Assembly (NCBI GenBank): GCA_963842355.1
Contig: CAWJGC010000011.1
Coordinates: forward strand, 496,001-560,000
DNA length: 64,000 nt
DNA from: JASHPR01 sp963842355
Lineage (GTDB): Bacteria; Actinomycetota; Actinomycetes; Streptosporangiales; Streptosporangiaceae
Direction of reading: 5' to 3'
The notes under the pieces are model-generated. The model had not been told where the DNA came from, did no database searches, and saw nothing but the letters and a program-made list of their open reading frames with translations. Positions 9,091 to 18,540 of this stretch are shown one piece after another. Made by a program: the position numbers and the translations under genes. Position 1 is the stretch's first letter, and each line of letters opens with the position of its first letter.

Positions 9091-10293
9091 GTGACCACGG
9101 AGAGCCTGGCACCGGCGCGGGCCAGCCGGTGGGCGGTACTGGCGGGCTACTGCCTGCTCGCGGCCTGCACGCAGCTCCTCTGGCTCTCGTTCGCGCCGAT
9201 CACGACGCAGGCGCACCGGGCCCTGGGCGTGTCCGAAGGCGCGGTCGGCGACCTGGCCGGGATCTTCCCGCTGATGTACGTGGCCCTGGCGCTGCCCGCC
9301 GGCCGCTGGCTCGACCTGCGATTCGAGCGCGCGCTGTCGGTGGGCGCGCTGCTCACCGCGGGCGGCGCGGTGCTGCGGCTGGCCGGTCCCGGCTCCTACG
9401 GCTGGATTCTCCTCGGCCAGTTCGTGATCGCGGCCGGCCAGCCGCTGGTGCTGAACTCGATGACCAAGGTCGCCGCGCGTTACTTCCCGGCACGCGAGCG
9501 CACGGCGGCCGTTTCGCTCGGCAGCGTCGCGTTGTTCATCGGGATCCTGGCCGCCGTGGTGGCCGGCGGCCCGCTGTACGACGCCGGAGGACTCCGGCTG
9601 CTGCTCGTCACGCAGGCCGCGCTGGCCGTCGCCGCCGCGGCGTGGGTGCTCCTGGCGGTACGCCGCCCGGCGGCGTTCCCGGCCGACCCGTCGGTCGCCG
9701 TCTCACTGCGCTGGCTGCGGCGCGACCAGTTCATGTGGCTGCTGGCCGGCCTGCTGTTCATCGGCATGGGCGTGTTCAACGCGGTGGCGACCTGGCTCGA
9801 CTCGATCCTGGGGCATTTCGGCCGGGCCAGCGCGAGCGGCGCCCTGATCGCGATCATGACGGTGGCCGGGATCGCGGGCGCGGCGGTGCTGCCCCAGGCG
9901 GCGGCGAAGCATGACCTCCGGCGCTTCATGTTCCGCGCCGTGATCGCGGTCACGGTACTGACCTTCCTGGCGATCGCCGCGGTGCACAACGTGATCTTCA
10001 TCGGCGGCGCCCTGGCCGTGGAAGGGTTCGTGCTCCTGGCCGGCCTGCCGGTGGCGCTGGACTGGTCGGAACGGCACGCCGGACCGGAGCGGGCCGGCGC
10101 CGCGGCCGGGTTCCTGCTGCTCGCCGGGAACCTCGGCGGCGTGGTCCTGGTGCTGATCGTCCAGGTCCTGATCGGCTACCCCTACCTGGCGCTCGGTGCC
10201 CTGGCCGCAGCCGCCCTGCCCGGGCTGGCCCTCGCCGCCCGCCTGCCCGCCCGCGACGCGGCGGGCGCGAACCAAGGAGCCTCGCGTGACTGA
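9091..10293 (+). CDS. MFS transporter
   Basis: From the GTG at 9091 (GGAG 6 nt upstream) this is a 400-residue protein with about 12 membrane helices. The MFS loop motif appears as GRWLDLRFERALS after helix 2. It has the size and layout of nitrate/cyanate-type or sugar-type carriers, but the substrate cannot be read from sequence. Its stop overlaps the start of the PLP lyase by 8 bp, and the kinase follows after 2 bp, so the three are one operon. This makes an importer of the operon substrate the likeliest role. Confidence 0.85.
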   Translation: MTTESLAPARASRWAVLAGYCLLAACTQLLWLSFAPITTQAHRALGVSEGAVGDLAGIFPLMYVALALPAGRWLDLRFERALSVGALLTAGGAVLRLAGPGSYGWILLGQFVIAAGQPLVLNSMTKVAARYFPARERTAAVSLGSVALFIGILAAVVAGGPLYDAGGLRLLLVTQAALAVAAAAWVLLAVRRPAAFPADPSVAVSLRWLRRDQFMWLLAGLLFIGMGVFNAVATWLDSILGHFGRASASGALIAIMTVAGIAGAAVLPQAAAKHDLRRFMFRAVIAVTVLTFLAIAAVHNVIFIGGALAVEGFVLLAGLPVALDWSERHAGPERAGAAAGFLLLAGNLGGVVLVLIVQVLIGYPYLALGALAAAALPGLALAARLPARDAAGANQGASRD

Positions 10294-11692
10294 TCAAGGC
10301 GATCCCCTGGCTGAGCTGCGGCGGCAGCTCAAGCCCTACCAGGACACGTTCCCTTCGTTTCCTGAGCTGCCGGAACAGGGCCTGCCCCGGAGCGAGATCA
10401 CCTCGCTCGCCGAGGCACTCGCCACGGCCGAGGAACCGCGGTGGCGCTCCGGGTTCGCTTCCGGGGCGGTCTACCACGGCGATCCCGAGCACGTGGCGTT
10501 CCTGAACCGGGTGTACGCGGCGCAGTCCCAGAGCAACCCGCTGCACCCGGATCTGTGGCCGAGCGCCGCCAAGTTCGAGGCGGAGATCGTCTCCATGACC
10601 GCGCGCATGCTCGGGGGCCGGCATGCCGCGCCGGACGCTCCGGTGGTGGGGACCGTGAGTTCCGGCGGCACCGAGAGCATCCTGCTGGCGATGCGGGCCT
10701 ACCGTGATCACGCCATCCAGCGCCGGGGCATCAGCAGGCCGGAGATCGTGGCGCCGGTCACCGCCCACGCCGCCTTCGACAAGGCCGCCCGGTTCTTCGA
10801 CATGCCCCTGGCGCAGGTCGCGGTCGACGACGGCTACCGGGCGGACCTGAACGCGCTGGCTGACGCGGTGACCGGGCGGACGGCCGTGGTGGTCGGGTCG
10901 GCGCCGACGTTCCCGCACGGGGTGATCGATCCCATCCCGGAGATCGCCGAACTCGCCGCCGAGCGCGGCGCCGCCTGCCACGTCGATGCCTGCCTCGGCG
11001 GGTTCATCCTCCCGTGGGCCGAGCGGCTGGGCTACCCGGTGCCGCCGTTCGACTTCCGGCTGCCCGGCGTGACGTCGATGTCCGCGGACACCCACAAATA
11101 CGGGTACGCGGCCAAGGGCTCGTCGGTGGTGCTGTACCGGGGCCGGGAACTCCGGCAGTTCCAGTTCTACACGCTGGCCGACTGGCCGGGCGGACTGTAC
11201 CTGTCCCCCACCTTCGCCGGGAGCCGGCCAGGCGCCCTCTCGGCCACCTGCTGGGCGGCCATGCTCTCGCTCGGCGAGCACGGCTACACCGACGCGGCCC
11301 GCCGGATCCTGGAGACCGGCGCCCGGATCCGCGGCGGAGTCGCGGCGATCCCCGGCCTCCGCGTGCTGGGCGACCCGCTGTGGGTGATCGCGTTCTCGGC
11401 CGTCGACGGGCTCGACATCTTCCAGGTCACGGAGAACATGGCGCATCGGGGCTGGAGCCTGAACGGACTGCAGCGGCCACCCGCCGTGCACATCGCGACC
11501 ACGCTCCGGCACACCCTGCCCGGGGTCGCCGACCAGTTCCTCGCCGATCTTCAGGCCTCGGTCGACGAGGTGCGGGCCAACCCCGGGGTGCGCACCGGGC
11601 TCGCCCCGATCTACGGCATGGCCGGCACGCTGCCCGCCGAGGTCGTCCGCGGGCTGCTCGGCGGGTACCTTGACATGCTGTTCGAGGTCTGA
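10286..11692 (+). CDS. Sphingosine-1-phosphate-lyase-like PLP enzyme
   Basis: This is a 468-residue group II PLP-dependent decarboxylase-fold protein. The PLP lysine is in SADTHKYGYAAKGSS, and HVDACLGGF carries the aspartate that binds the pyridine nitrogen. TVSSGGTESILLAMRAYRD, HAAFDKAARFF and QSNPLHPDLWPSAAKFE match the sphingosine-1-phosphate lyase subfamily rather than glutamate decarboxylase. That subfamily splits phosphorylated amino alcohols into an aldehyde and phosphoethanolamine. The start is the GTG at 10286 with AAGGAG 6 nt upstream. A sugar-kinase gene follows 2 bp later, which suggests a small phosphorylated substrate instead of a sphingoid base. No membrane anchor is present. 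Confidence 0.85.
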   Translation: MTDQGDPLAELRRQLKPYQDTFPSFPELPEQGLPRSEITSLAEALATAEEPRWRSGFASGAVYHGDPEHVAFLNRVYAAQSQSNPLHPDLWPSAAKFEAEIVSMTARMLGGRHAAPDAPVVGTVSSGGTESILLAMRAYRDHAIQRRGISRPEIVAPVTAHAAFDKAARFFDMPLAQVAVDDGYRADLNALADAVTGRTAVVVGSAPTFPHGVIDPIPEIAELAAERGAACHVDACLGGFILPWAERLGYPVPPFDFRLPGVTSMSADTHKYGYAAKGSSVVLYRGRELRQFQFYTLADWPGGLYLSPTFAGSRPGALSATCWAAMLSLGEHGYTDAARRILETGARIRGGVAAIPGLRVLGDPLWVIAFSAVDGLDIFQVTENMAHRGWSLNGLQRPPAVHIATTLRHTLPGVADQFLADLQASVDEVRANPGVRTGLAPIYGMAGTLPAEVVRGLLGGYLDMLFEV

Positions 11693-11694
11693 CC

Positions 11695-13260
11695 GTGCCA
11701 CGCCATATTCTGGCCGTCGACCTGGGCACCTCGGCGCTCAAGGTGGCGGTGGTCACCACGTCCGGCGAGGTCGTCGCGTCAGAGCAGGAGGAGTGCCGGG
11801 TCGAGTACCTGCCTGGCGGCGGCGCCGAGCAGGACCCGGAGCACTGGTGGGCGATGATCACCCGGGCGGCGACCAGGCTGATGGAACGCGGCGCCACGGC
11901 GCCGGGATCGGTCGCGGCGGTCTCCTGCACCGCCCAGTGGTCGGGGACCGTGCCCGTGGACGAGCACGGCCACGCCCTGCACCGGGCCATCATCTGGATG
12001 GACTCGCGGGGAGCGCCGTACGCGCGGCGGATCACCGGCGGCCGGGTGCGGGTGCAGGGCTACGGCCCGGGCAAGCTGGCGCGCTGGATCCGGTTGACGG
12101 CCGGGATACCCACGCAGAGCGGCAAGGATCCCATCGCGCACATCCTCTGGCTGAAGCATGAGCACCCGGAGACCTACCGCGCCGCGCGGCTGTTCCTGGA
12201 GCCGAAGGACTGGCTCAACCTGCGGCTCACCGGGCAGGCCGCTGCCTCCTATGACTCGATCGCCCTGCACTGGGTGACCGATAACCGGCGGGCCGGCCGG
12301 ATCCGATACGATCCGGGGCTGCTGCGGCTGGCGGGCCTGGCGCAGGGGCAGCTTCCGCGGCTGGTCGGCGCGACGGACATCCTGGGCCCGCTGCTGCCCG
12401 GGCCGGCCGCGGCGCTCGGGGTGCCGGCCGGCATCCCCGTCGTCGCCGGGACGCCCGATGTCCAGTCAGCGGCCATCGGGTCGGGCGCCACCCGGGACTT
12501 CCAGGCGCACCTGTACATCGGCACGTCGTCCTGGCTGACCTGCCATGTGCCGTTCAAGAAAACGGACCTGCGCCGTAACCTGGCCTCGCTGCCCTCGCCC
12601 ATCAGCGGCCGGTATTTCGTCGCCGACGAGCAGGAGACGGCCGGCGCGGCGCTGGCCTTCCTGCGGGACCGCGTGCTGTTCCCCGGCGGCGGGCCGGGGG
12701 ACGCGTTCGGTGAACTGGACGCGATGGCGGCGCGCGCGCCGGCCGGCAGCGGCGGCGTGATCTTCACGCCATGGCTGTACGGAGAGCGGACGCCGGTGGA
12801 GGACCGGTACGTGCGCGGCGGGTTCTGGAACCTGTCGCTGTCCACCAGCCGGGACGAGCTGGTCCGCGCCGTGTTCGAAGGGGTGGCGTTCAACTCGAGG
12901 TGGCTGTTGCAGGCGGTCGAACGGTTCACCGGGCACCGGCTCGACCCGATCCGGTTCATCGGCGGCGGGGCCCGTTCCGGCCTGTGGTGCCAGATCATCG
13001 CCAGCGTGCTCGGCCGGACCATCGAGCAGGTGGCCGACCCCGTCCACGCGAACGTGCGGGGCGCCGCGATCCTGGCCGCGGTGGCGCTGGGGGAACTCAC
13101 CTTCGACCAGGTGCCGGACCGGGTCCCGGTGACCGCGAGCTACCAGCCCGACCCCGGGGCCGCGGGGCGGTACGACTCGATGTTCCGCGAGTTCGTCGGG
13201 CTCTACCGGCGCAACCGCCGGGCGTACGCCCGCCTGAACCGGGCTCAACCGGACGGCTGA
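11695..13260 (+). CDS. FGGY-family carbohydrate kinase (xylulokinase-like)
   Basis: This is a 521-residue two-lobed FGGY kinase. The first phosphate-binding loop is AVDLGTSALKVAVV, the catalytic aspartate region is VVAGTPDVQSAAIGSG, and the second ATP-site block is FIGGGARSGLWCQIIASVLGR. It would use ATP to phosphorylate a polyol or ketose. FIGGGARS and HANVRGAAILAAV resemble XylB-type members, but substrate residues cannot be assigned. The GTG start is 2 bp after the lyase stop, so translation is coupled. With the lyase upstream it probably makes the phosphorylated substrate that the lyase cleaves. Confidence 0.88.
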   Translation: MPRHILAVDLGTSALKVAVVTTSGEVVASEQEECRVEYLPGGGAEQDPEHWWAMITRAATRLMERGATAPGSVAAVSCTAQWSGTVPVDEHGHALHRAIIWMDSRGAPYARRITGGRVRVQGYGPGKLARWIRLTAGIPTQSGKDPIAHILWLKHEHPETYRAARLFLEPKDWLNLRLTGQAAASYDSIALHWVTDNRRAGRIRYDPGLLRLAGLAQGQLPRLVGATDILGPLLPGPAAALGVPAGIPVVAGTPDVQSAAIGSGATRDFQAHLYIGTSSWLTCHVPFKKTDLRRNLASLPSPISGRYFVADEQETAGAALAFLRDRVLFPGGGPGDAFGELDAMAARAPAGSGGVIFTPWLYGERTPVEDRYVRGGFWNLSLSTSRDELVRAVFEGVAFNSRWLLQAVERFTGHRLDPIRFIGGGARSGLWCQIIASVLGRTIEQVADPVHANVRGAAILAAVALGELTFDQVPDRVPVTASYQPDPGAAGRYDSMFREFVGLYRRNRRAYARLNRAQPDG

Positions 13261-13277
13261 CCGGCCGCCGCGCGCCG

Positions 13278-14876
13278 CTACTTGCGGCCCGGCAGGCGTT
13301 GCAGGGCTCGCATCGCCGCCGTCATCGCCTTGGCGTATATCGCCGGCGGCACGGCACCCGGCGGCGCGATGGGCAGGAGCCGCTGGACCGAGATGGTCTG
13401 GGCGTTGGTGTACTTGAGGATCCCGTGCTCGCCGTGCCTGCTGCCCACCCCGGAGTCCTTCCAGCCGCCCATGGGCGCGTCGACCGACCCCCACGCGGCC
13501 GCGTAGGCCTCGTTGACGTTGACGGTTCCGGCCTCCAGCCGGCTGGCGATCTGGCGGCCCTGGCGGACGTCTCGGGTCCAGACCGAGAAATTCAGCCCGT
13601 AGCAGCTGTCGTTGGCCCGCCGGACGGCCTCGTCCGCCCCGCCGACGCGATACAGCGAGATGACCGGACCGAAGGTCTCGTCGGCGTACAAGGTCATGTC
13701 GGGCGAGGTGTCGGTCAGCACGGTGGGCTCGTAGAAGTAGGGGCCGATGTCGGGCCGCGCCCGGCCGCCCGCCAGCAGCGTGGCGCCCTTGCTGACCGCG
13801 TCATCGACCTGCCTGGCCACCGTGTCCAGCTGCTTGGCCGAGATCAGCGAGCCGACGTCGGCCCGGTAGGAGAGCGAATGGCCCAGGCGCAGCGACCTGG
13901 TGGCCTTGACGAAGCGCGGGACGAACGCCTCCCACACCGCGGCGTCGACGTACATCCGCTCCATCGAGATGCATAGCTGGCCGGTGCTGGAGAACGCCGC
14001 CCGCACCGCGCCGGGCACCGTCCGGCCGAGGTCAGCGTCGGCCAGGACGAGGATCGCGTTCTTCCCGCCGAGTTCCATCGAGTAGTCCATGAGGCGCTTG
14101 GCCGCCTGCTCGGCCACCTCCCGCCCGGTCCGGGTGCTCCCGGTGAACATCAGGAAATCGCAGTGCTCGATCAGCGGCGTCCCGAGTTCCGGGCCCGAGC
14201 CCGTCACCATCTGCAGGACGCCAGCGGGCAGGCCCGCCTCCTCCAGCAGTTCCGCGGCCCACAGCGCCGTGTACGGCGTCTGGCTGTCCGGTTTGGCGAT
14301 GACCGCGTTGCCCGCGACGAGCGCCGGGAGGGCGTCGCTGATGCCCAGCGTGAGCGGGTAGTTCCAGGGGGAGATCACGCCGACCACGCCTTTCGGGTGG
14401 TGCTCCTCCCAGGTCTGGGTCAGGGCGGGAAACGCGCCCGCGCGGCGGCGGGAGTGCAGGTACCGCGGGGCGGTGCGGGCATAGTACCGGCTCGTCTGCG
14501 CCACGTCGATGATCTCCTCGAAGGCGTGCCCGCGGGCCTTGCCGTTCTCGAGCTGGATCAGGTCGAGCACTTCGTCCTGCCGGTCCAGCAGGAGCGAGGC
14601 GAACCGCAGCAGTACCTTCGACCGTTCGGCGACGGGCACCGCCGCCCAGCCAGGCTGCACCCGGCGCGCGGTGTCGGCGGCGGCCGCGACGTCGGCGGCG
14701 GTGCAGCGCGGTACCTGCCCGAGGATCTGGCCGGTCGCCGGCATCTCGACCGGGAGCGCCTGCCGGGGACCAGCCGTGGCGGCGCGCGCCGCCAGCCGGC
14801 CGAGCAGGTCGCTGCTGACCCGGCGGCCGAGGGACGACCGGTCAGCGCCGGCCGGGCTGTCCACCGATGTCGTCAC
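13278..14876 (-). CDS. NAD(P)-dependent aldehyde dehydrogenase (succinate-semialdehyde dehydrogenase type)
   Basis: This is a 532-residue aldehyde dehydrogenase. It contains the coenzyme-site PWNYPLTLG, ELGGKNAILV with the general-base glutamate, and GQLCISMERMYV with the catalytic cysteine. The GTG at 14874-14876 is chosen from GGAAGGAG about 9 nt upstream; the frame stays open 63 codons further but with arginine-rich, shadow-like sequence. It resembles the gabD2-type enzymes found beside GMC oxidoreductases in actinobacteria. The GMC gene ends 47 bp upstream on the same strand, so the two are probably one operon. The kinase-lyase operon is convergent 17 bp away. Confidence 0.9.
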   Translation of the reverse strand: MTTSVDSPAGADRSSLGRRVSSDLLGRLAARAATAGPRQALPVEMPATGQILGQVPRCTAADVAAAADTARRVQPGWAAVPVAERSKVLLRFASLLLDRQDEVLDLIQLENGKARGHAFEEIIDVAQTSRYYARTAPRYLHSRRRAGAFPALTQTWEEHHPKGVVGVISPWNYPLTLGISDALPALVAGNAVIAKPDSQTPYTALWAAELLEEAGLPAGVLQMVTGSGPELGTPLIEHCDFLMFTGSTRTGREVAEQAAKRLMDYSMELGGKNAILVLADADLGRTVPGAVRAAFSSTGQLCISMERMYVDAAVWEAFVPRFVKATRSLRLGHSLSYRADVGSLISAKQLDTVARQVDDAVSKGATLLAGGRARPDIGPYFYEPTVLTDTSPDMTLYADETFGPVISLYRVGGADEAVRRANDSCYGLNFSVWTRDVRQGRQIASRLEAGTVNVNEAYAAAWGSVDAPMGGWKDSGVGSRHGEHGILKYTNAQTISVQRLLPIAPPGAVPPAIYAKAMTAAMRALQRLPGRK

Positions 14877-14923
14877 TGCGGCACTCCTTCCTCGCCCGGG
14901 CCGGCCACGATGCCGTCGCCCGG

Positions 14924-16660
14924 CTAGCGGGTCCCGGCGATGGGCAGCCGCAGCGCCGCGGGAGCGGAGGCCGGCACGGCCGGGCCCCGCGGCTCGACGG
15001 GCGCTACCCGCCGGTAGGCGGCGCCCAGCGCCGGGCGGGGGTCGCGGTCGCCGTGGTTGGGCCACAGCGCCATCGCGCGCTCCGCCTGGGACGTGATCGT
15101 CAGCGCCGGGTTGACGCCCAGGTTCGCGGAGATCGCGGAGCCATCGACCACGTGCAGCCCGGGATGGCCGTACATGCGGTGGTAAGGGTCGATCACGCCG
15201 CTCTCCGCCGCGTCACCGATGACGCAGCCGCCGATGAAGTGCGCCGTCATCGGGACGTCGACCATCTCACCGACGCTGTTCAGCGGAAAGCCGCCGATCT
15301 TGGACGCTATGCGGCGCATGGTCTCGTTGGCGACGGGGATCCAGGTCGGGTTCGGGGCGCCGTGCCCCTGCTCCGAGGTGAGCTTGAGCCGGCCGAGCCT
15401 CGTGCGCTTCGGGCGGACGGTGATCGAGTTGTCCAGCGTCTGCATGGTGAGCCCGATCACGGCCCGTTCGGACCAGTGGTTCATTCCGCCGTAGAGCGAC
15501 GCGAGCCTCCCCGGATGGCCCGCCGCCTGGGCCAGCCATTTCACGGCGCGCGGCAGCCTTCCGCCGCCGTCGGTCATCAACGTGCTGAGCAGCCCCATCG
15601 CGTTCGAGCCCTTGCCGTAGCGGACTGGTTCGATGTGCGTGTGCTCGTCGGGGTGGATGGACGAGGTGATCGCGATACCGCGAGTGAAGTCATACTGCTT
15701 CCTGTGGCGCAGCGTGGTCAGCGCGCCGCCGAGCGCCTCGGAGTTCGTCCGGGTCAGGGCGCCGAGCCTCGCGGAGATGCCCGGCAGCCAGCCCTCGGCC
15801 TTCATCCTGTGCAGCAGCTGCTGCGTGCCCCACGTTCCGGCCGCGAATATCACCTGCTCGGCGGTGAAGGTGCGCGCGGTCCGCCTGGCCCGCCACGCGC
15901 CGGTCGCCGCGGTGTCGACCGCGTACCCGCCGCGCCGCAGTGGCCGCACCGTGACCGCCGTGGTTTCCGGGTGCACGGTGGCGCCGGCCCGTTCGGCCAG
16001 ATACAGATAGTTCTTGACCAGCGTGTTCTTGGCGTTGTGCCGGCAGCCGGTCATGCACTCCCCGGTCTCCAGGCAACCGCGGCGGCGCGGGCCCGCGCCG
16101 CCGAAGAACGGGTCGTCGACCTCCACGCCGGGTTCCTGGCCGCCCTCCCGGCCGAAGAACACCCCGACCGGGGCCATGCCGAACGTGTGCCCCACGCCCA
16201 TCTCCTCGGCCACCTGCTTGACGACCTGGTCCGACGGCGTCATCGTCGGGTTGGGCACCACGCCCAGCATCCGCTCGGCCTGGTCGTAATGGGGCGCCAG
16301 CTCGGCCCGCCAGTCGGTGATGTGCGCCCACTGCCGGTCGCGGTAGAAGGCGTCCCCCGGCTGGTACAGCGTGTTCGCGTACACGAGCGAGCCCCCGCCG
16401 ACCCCCGCGCCGGCCAGGATGATCACGTCCCGCAGCAGGTGGATGCGCTGGATGCCCCGGCAGCCAAGCCTCGGCGCCCAGAAGAAGTTCCGGACGTCCC
16501 AGGACGTCTTGGGATAATCGGCGTCCTCGAACCGGCGCCCCGCCTCGAGCACGCCGACCCGGTAGCCCTTCTCGGTGAGCCGCAGCGCGGATACCGAGCC
16601 GCCGAAGCCCGAGCCGACCACGAGTACGTCATAGTCATGCGAAATGCCCGGCGCGTTCAT
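14924..16660 (-). CDS. GMC-family FAD oxidoreductase (cholesterol-oxidase-like)
   Basis: This is a 578-residue flavoprotein. VVGSGFGGSVSALRL is the FAD dinucleotide site, and GAGVGGGSLVYANTL is the GMC motif. The C-terminal active site lies in TAHFIGGCVIGD (His) and SANLGVNPALTITSQAERAM (Asn). A cysteine-rich ferredoxin-like patch, CLETGECMTGCRHNAKNT, is typical of the ChoD-like actinobacterial branch. It would oxidise an alcohol, transferring hydride to FAD. The N terminus has no signal peptide, unlike secreted cholesterol oxidases. The steroid substrate is inference from family resemblance only. Confidence 0.88.
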   Translation of the reverse strand: MNAPGISHDYDVLVVGSGFGGSVSALRLTEKGYRVGVLEAGRRFEDADYPKTSWDVRNFFWAPRLGCRGIQRIHLLRDVIILAGAGVGGGSLVYANTLYQPGDAFYRDRQWAHITDWRAELAPHYDQAERMLGVVPNPTMTPSDQVVKQVAEEMGVGHTFGMAPVGVFFGREGGQEPGVEVDDPFFGGAGPRRRGCLETGECMTGCRHNAKNTLVKNYLYLAERAGATVHPETTAVTVRPLRRGGYAVDTAATGAWRARRTARTFTAEQVIFAAGTWGTQQLLHRMKAEGWLPGISARLGALTRTNSEALGGALTTLRHRKQYDFTRGIAITSSIHPDEHTHIEPVRYGKGSNAMGLLSTLMTDGGGRLPRAVKWLAQAAGHPGRLASLYGGMNHWSERAVIGLTMQTLDNSITVRPKRTRLGRLKLTSEQGHGAPNPTWIPVANETMRRIASKIGGFPLNSVGEMVDVPMTAHFIGGCVIGDAAESGVIDPYHRMYGHPGLHVVDGSAISANLGVNPALTITSQAERAMALWPNHGDRDPRPALGAAYRRVAPVEPRGPAVPASAPAALRLPIAGTR

Positions 16661-16824
16661 GATCCCCCCATCTGCGTTGCCCGGCGTCCATCCATAGTGC
16701 GCGTCACCCGGTCGCGCGGGCAGGGCCGAAGGTCCCGGGCCGACAGCGCGAGCCGCTGCGAGGCGAGTGACCAGGCACGCGTTTAGCGTTCAGGATAAAG
16801 GCCCGGCAGCCGGTAACCTGCGGC

Positions 16825-18105
16825 ATGCGCATCGGGCAGATCGTCATCGATGTCGCGCCGCTGCGGGAGAGCCGCGACTTCCGCTGGCTGTATTCCGGCC
16901 GCTTCGTCGCGTCGGCCGGGAATGTGGTGGCCACGACCGCGGCCAACTGGCAGGTCTACGCGCTGACGCACTCGCCGCTCGCGGTCGGGCTGCTCAGCCT
17001 GACCGCGAGCATCGGGTTGCTGGTCAGCCTGCTGGCCGGGGGGATGCTCGCGGACCGCCACGACCGGCGGACGCTGCTGCTGGCGACCGGGCTGCCCCAG
17101 GCCCTGCTGGCGGGGGCGCTCCTGGCCAACAGCCTGCAGCGGCACCCGGCGGTATGGGCGATCTACGTGATCACGCTGGCGATCGGCCTGCTCGCCGGCA
17201 TCGGCGCGCCCGCCTCGACGGCCGCCGTGCCGGCCCTGGTCGGCACGTCCCGGCTGCCCGCCGCCGCGGCCCTGAACGGGATGGGCGGCCAGCTGGGCAA
17301 CCTGGCCGGGCCCGCGCTGGCGGGCGTCCTGATCGCCGGGCCCGGCCTGGCCGCGTGCTACGGCGTCGACGCCGGCTGCTTCGTGGTGTTCGCCGTCGCG
17401 CTGCTGTTCGTGCGGCCGCTGCCGCCCACAGTGCGGGCGCAGCGGCCGGGCCTGCGCTCGCTGGCCGAGGGCTTCCGCTACGTCCGGCACAGCGGCGTGC
17501 TCGGCGGCATGCTGCTCGTCGACACCAGCGCGATGATCTTCGGGATGCCGTCGGCGCTGTTCCCGGCCCTGGCCAGCCAGCACTTCCACGGCGGCTCGGC
17601 CACGTTCGGCCTGCTGGCGGCCGCGCCCGGGTTCGGCGCCATAATCGGCGCGGCGACCAGCGGCTGGACCGGCCGGGTCCGGCGGCCCGGCGTGGTGGTC
17701 ATCGCGGCGGGCCTGGCGTGGGGCACCGCCATCGTCGGCTTCGGCCTGACCCGGAGCCTGCCGGTCGCGCTGGCGTTCCTCGCCCTGGCGGGCGGGGGCG
17801 ACATGATCTCGGAGATCCTGCGCAACGCGCTGCTCCAGATCTACGCCCCCGACCGGCTGCGCGGCCGGCTGAGCAGCCTCTACCTGGCCCAGGTCAACAG
17901 CGCCCCGGCCCTGGGCAACGCCGAGGCCGGGATCGTGGCGCAGCTGTCCTCGCCGACCATCTCGGTCGTCAGCGGCGGCCTGGCCTGCGTGGCCGGCGCC
18001 CTGCTGCTCGGCGCGCTGATCCCGGCCCTCCGGCACGCCACCCTGGCCGGCCCGGCGAGCGAGGACGCCCCCGCCGCGCCGCCTCTCCCCGAAGCCGCCG
18101 ACTGA
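16825..18105 (+). CDS. MFS exporter, EntS/DHA3-like
   Basis: This is a 426-residue protein with about 12 membrane helices. The family start FRWLYSGRFVASAGNVV and the helix 2-3 loop GMLADRHDRRTLL match EntS-type (enterobactin) exporters. No siderophore genes are nearby, so the cargo is open. It stands alone, divergent from the GMC gene across a 164-bp gap that would hold both promoters. It ends 3 bp before the convergent GNAT gene. Confidence 0.85.
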   Translation: MRIGQIVIDVAPLRESRDFRWLYSGRFVASAGNVVATTAANWQVYALTHSPLAVGLLSLTASIGLLVSLLAGGMLADRHDRRTLLLATGLPQALLAGALLANSLQRHPAVWAIYVITLAIGLLAGIGAPASTAAVPALVGTSRLPAAAALNGMGGQLGNLAGPALAGVLIAGPGLAACYGVDAGCFVVFAVALLFVRPLPPTVRAQRPGLRSLAEGFRYVRHSGVLGGMLLVDTSAMIFGMPSALFPALASQHFHGGSATFGLLAAAPGFGAIIGAATSGWTGRVRRPGVVVIAAGLAWGTAIVGFGLTRSLPVALAFLALAGGGDMISEILRNALLQIYAPDRLRGRLSSLYLAQVNSAPALGNAEAGIVAQLSSPTISVVSGGLACVAGALLLGALIPALRHATLAGPASEDAPAAPPLPEAAD

Positions 18106-18108
18106 GGC

Positions 18109-18540
18109 TCAGGGCACGTGACCGGGGCGCTCCATCCAGCGTTCCGGGCGGGGCAGCGGCCGGTACCCGAACCGGGCGTACAGGCTGCGCCCGGGCTCCG
18201 CCGCCAGGATCTGGCGGACGCCGCGCACGTCAGGATGGCCGACGGCGGTATCGACCAGGAACGTGCCGAGCCCGTGGCCGCGATGGGCGGCGTCGACGAA
18301 CACGTCGTTGAGCCAGGCGAACGTGGCGAAGTCCGTCACGAACCTGGCGAAGCCCACCTGGGCGCCGTCGGCCGAGTAGAGGCCGATGACGAGCGAGTTC
18401 TCGATGGCCCGGGTCATCGCGTCACGGGGCCGGCCCTCCGCCCAGTAGCTCTCGCGGCTGATCCAGGCGTGCACCCGGCCCAGGTCGATCAGCGCGTGCT
18501 CGTCGCTGGCCCAGTAGCCGCCGGGTCCCGCCCACCTCAC
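18109..18540 (-). CDS. GNAT-family N-acetyltransferase
   Basis: This is a 143-residue acetyl-CoA transferase of the short YjdJ/PaiA-like GNAT class. The acetyl-CoA pyrophosphate loop is AAHRGHGLGTFLV, preceded by AWLNDVFVD, and YARFGYRPL is the C-terminal strand. The GTG start overlaps the cobQ stop (GTGA at 18537-18540), so it is translated in the same operon as cobQ and cobD. Its substrate is unknown. Co-transcription with cobalamin genes may be incidental. Confidence 0.82.
   Translation of the reverse strand: MRWAGPGGYWASDEHALIDLGRVHAWISRESYWAEGRPRDAMTRAIENSLVIGLYSADGAQVGFARFVTDFATFAWLNDVFVDAAHRGHGLGTFLVDTAVGHPDVRGVRQILAAEPGRSLYARFGYRPLPRPERWMERPGHVP

Noticed and set aside
14867..16786. 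639-codon plus-strand open frame
   Set aside because: It is antisense to the GMC oxidoreductase and its composition is that of a reverse-strand shadow.
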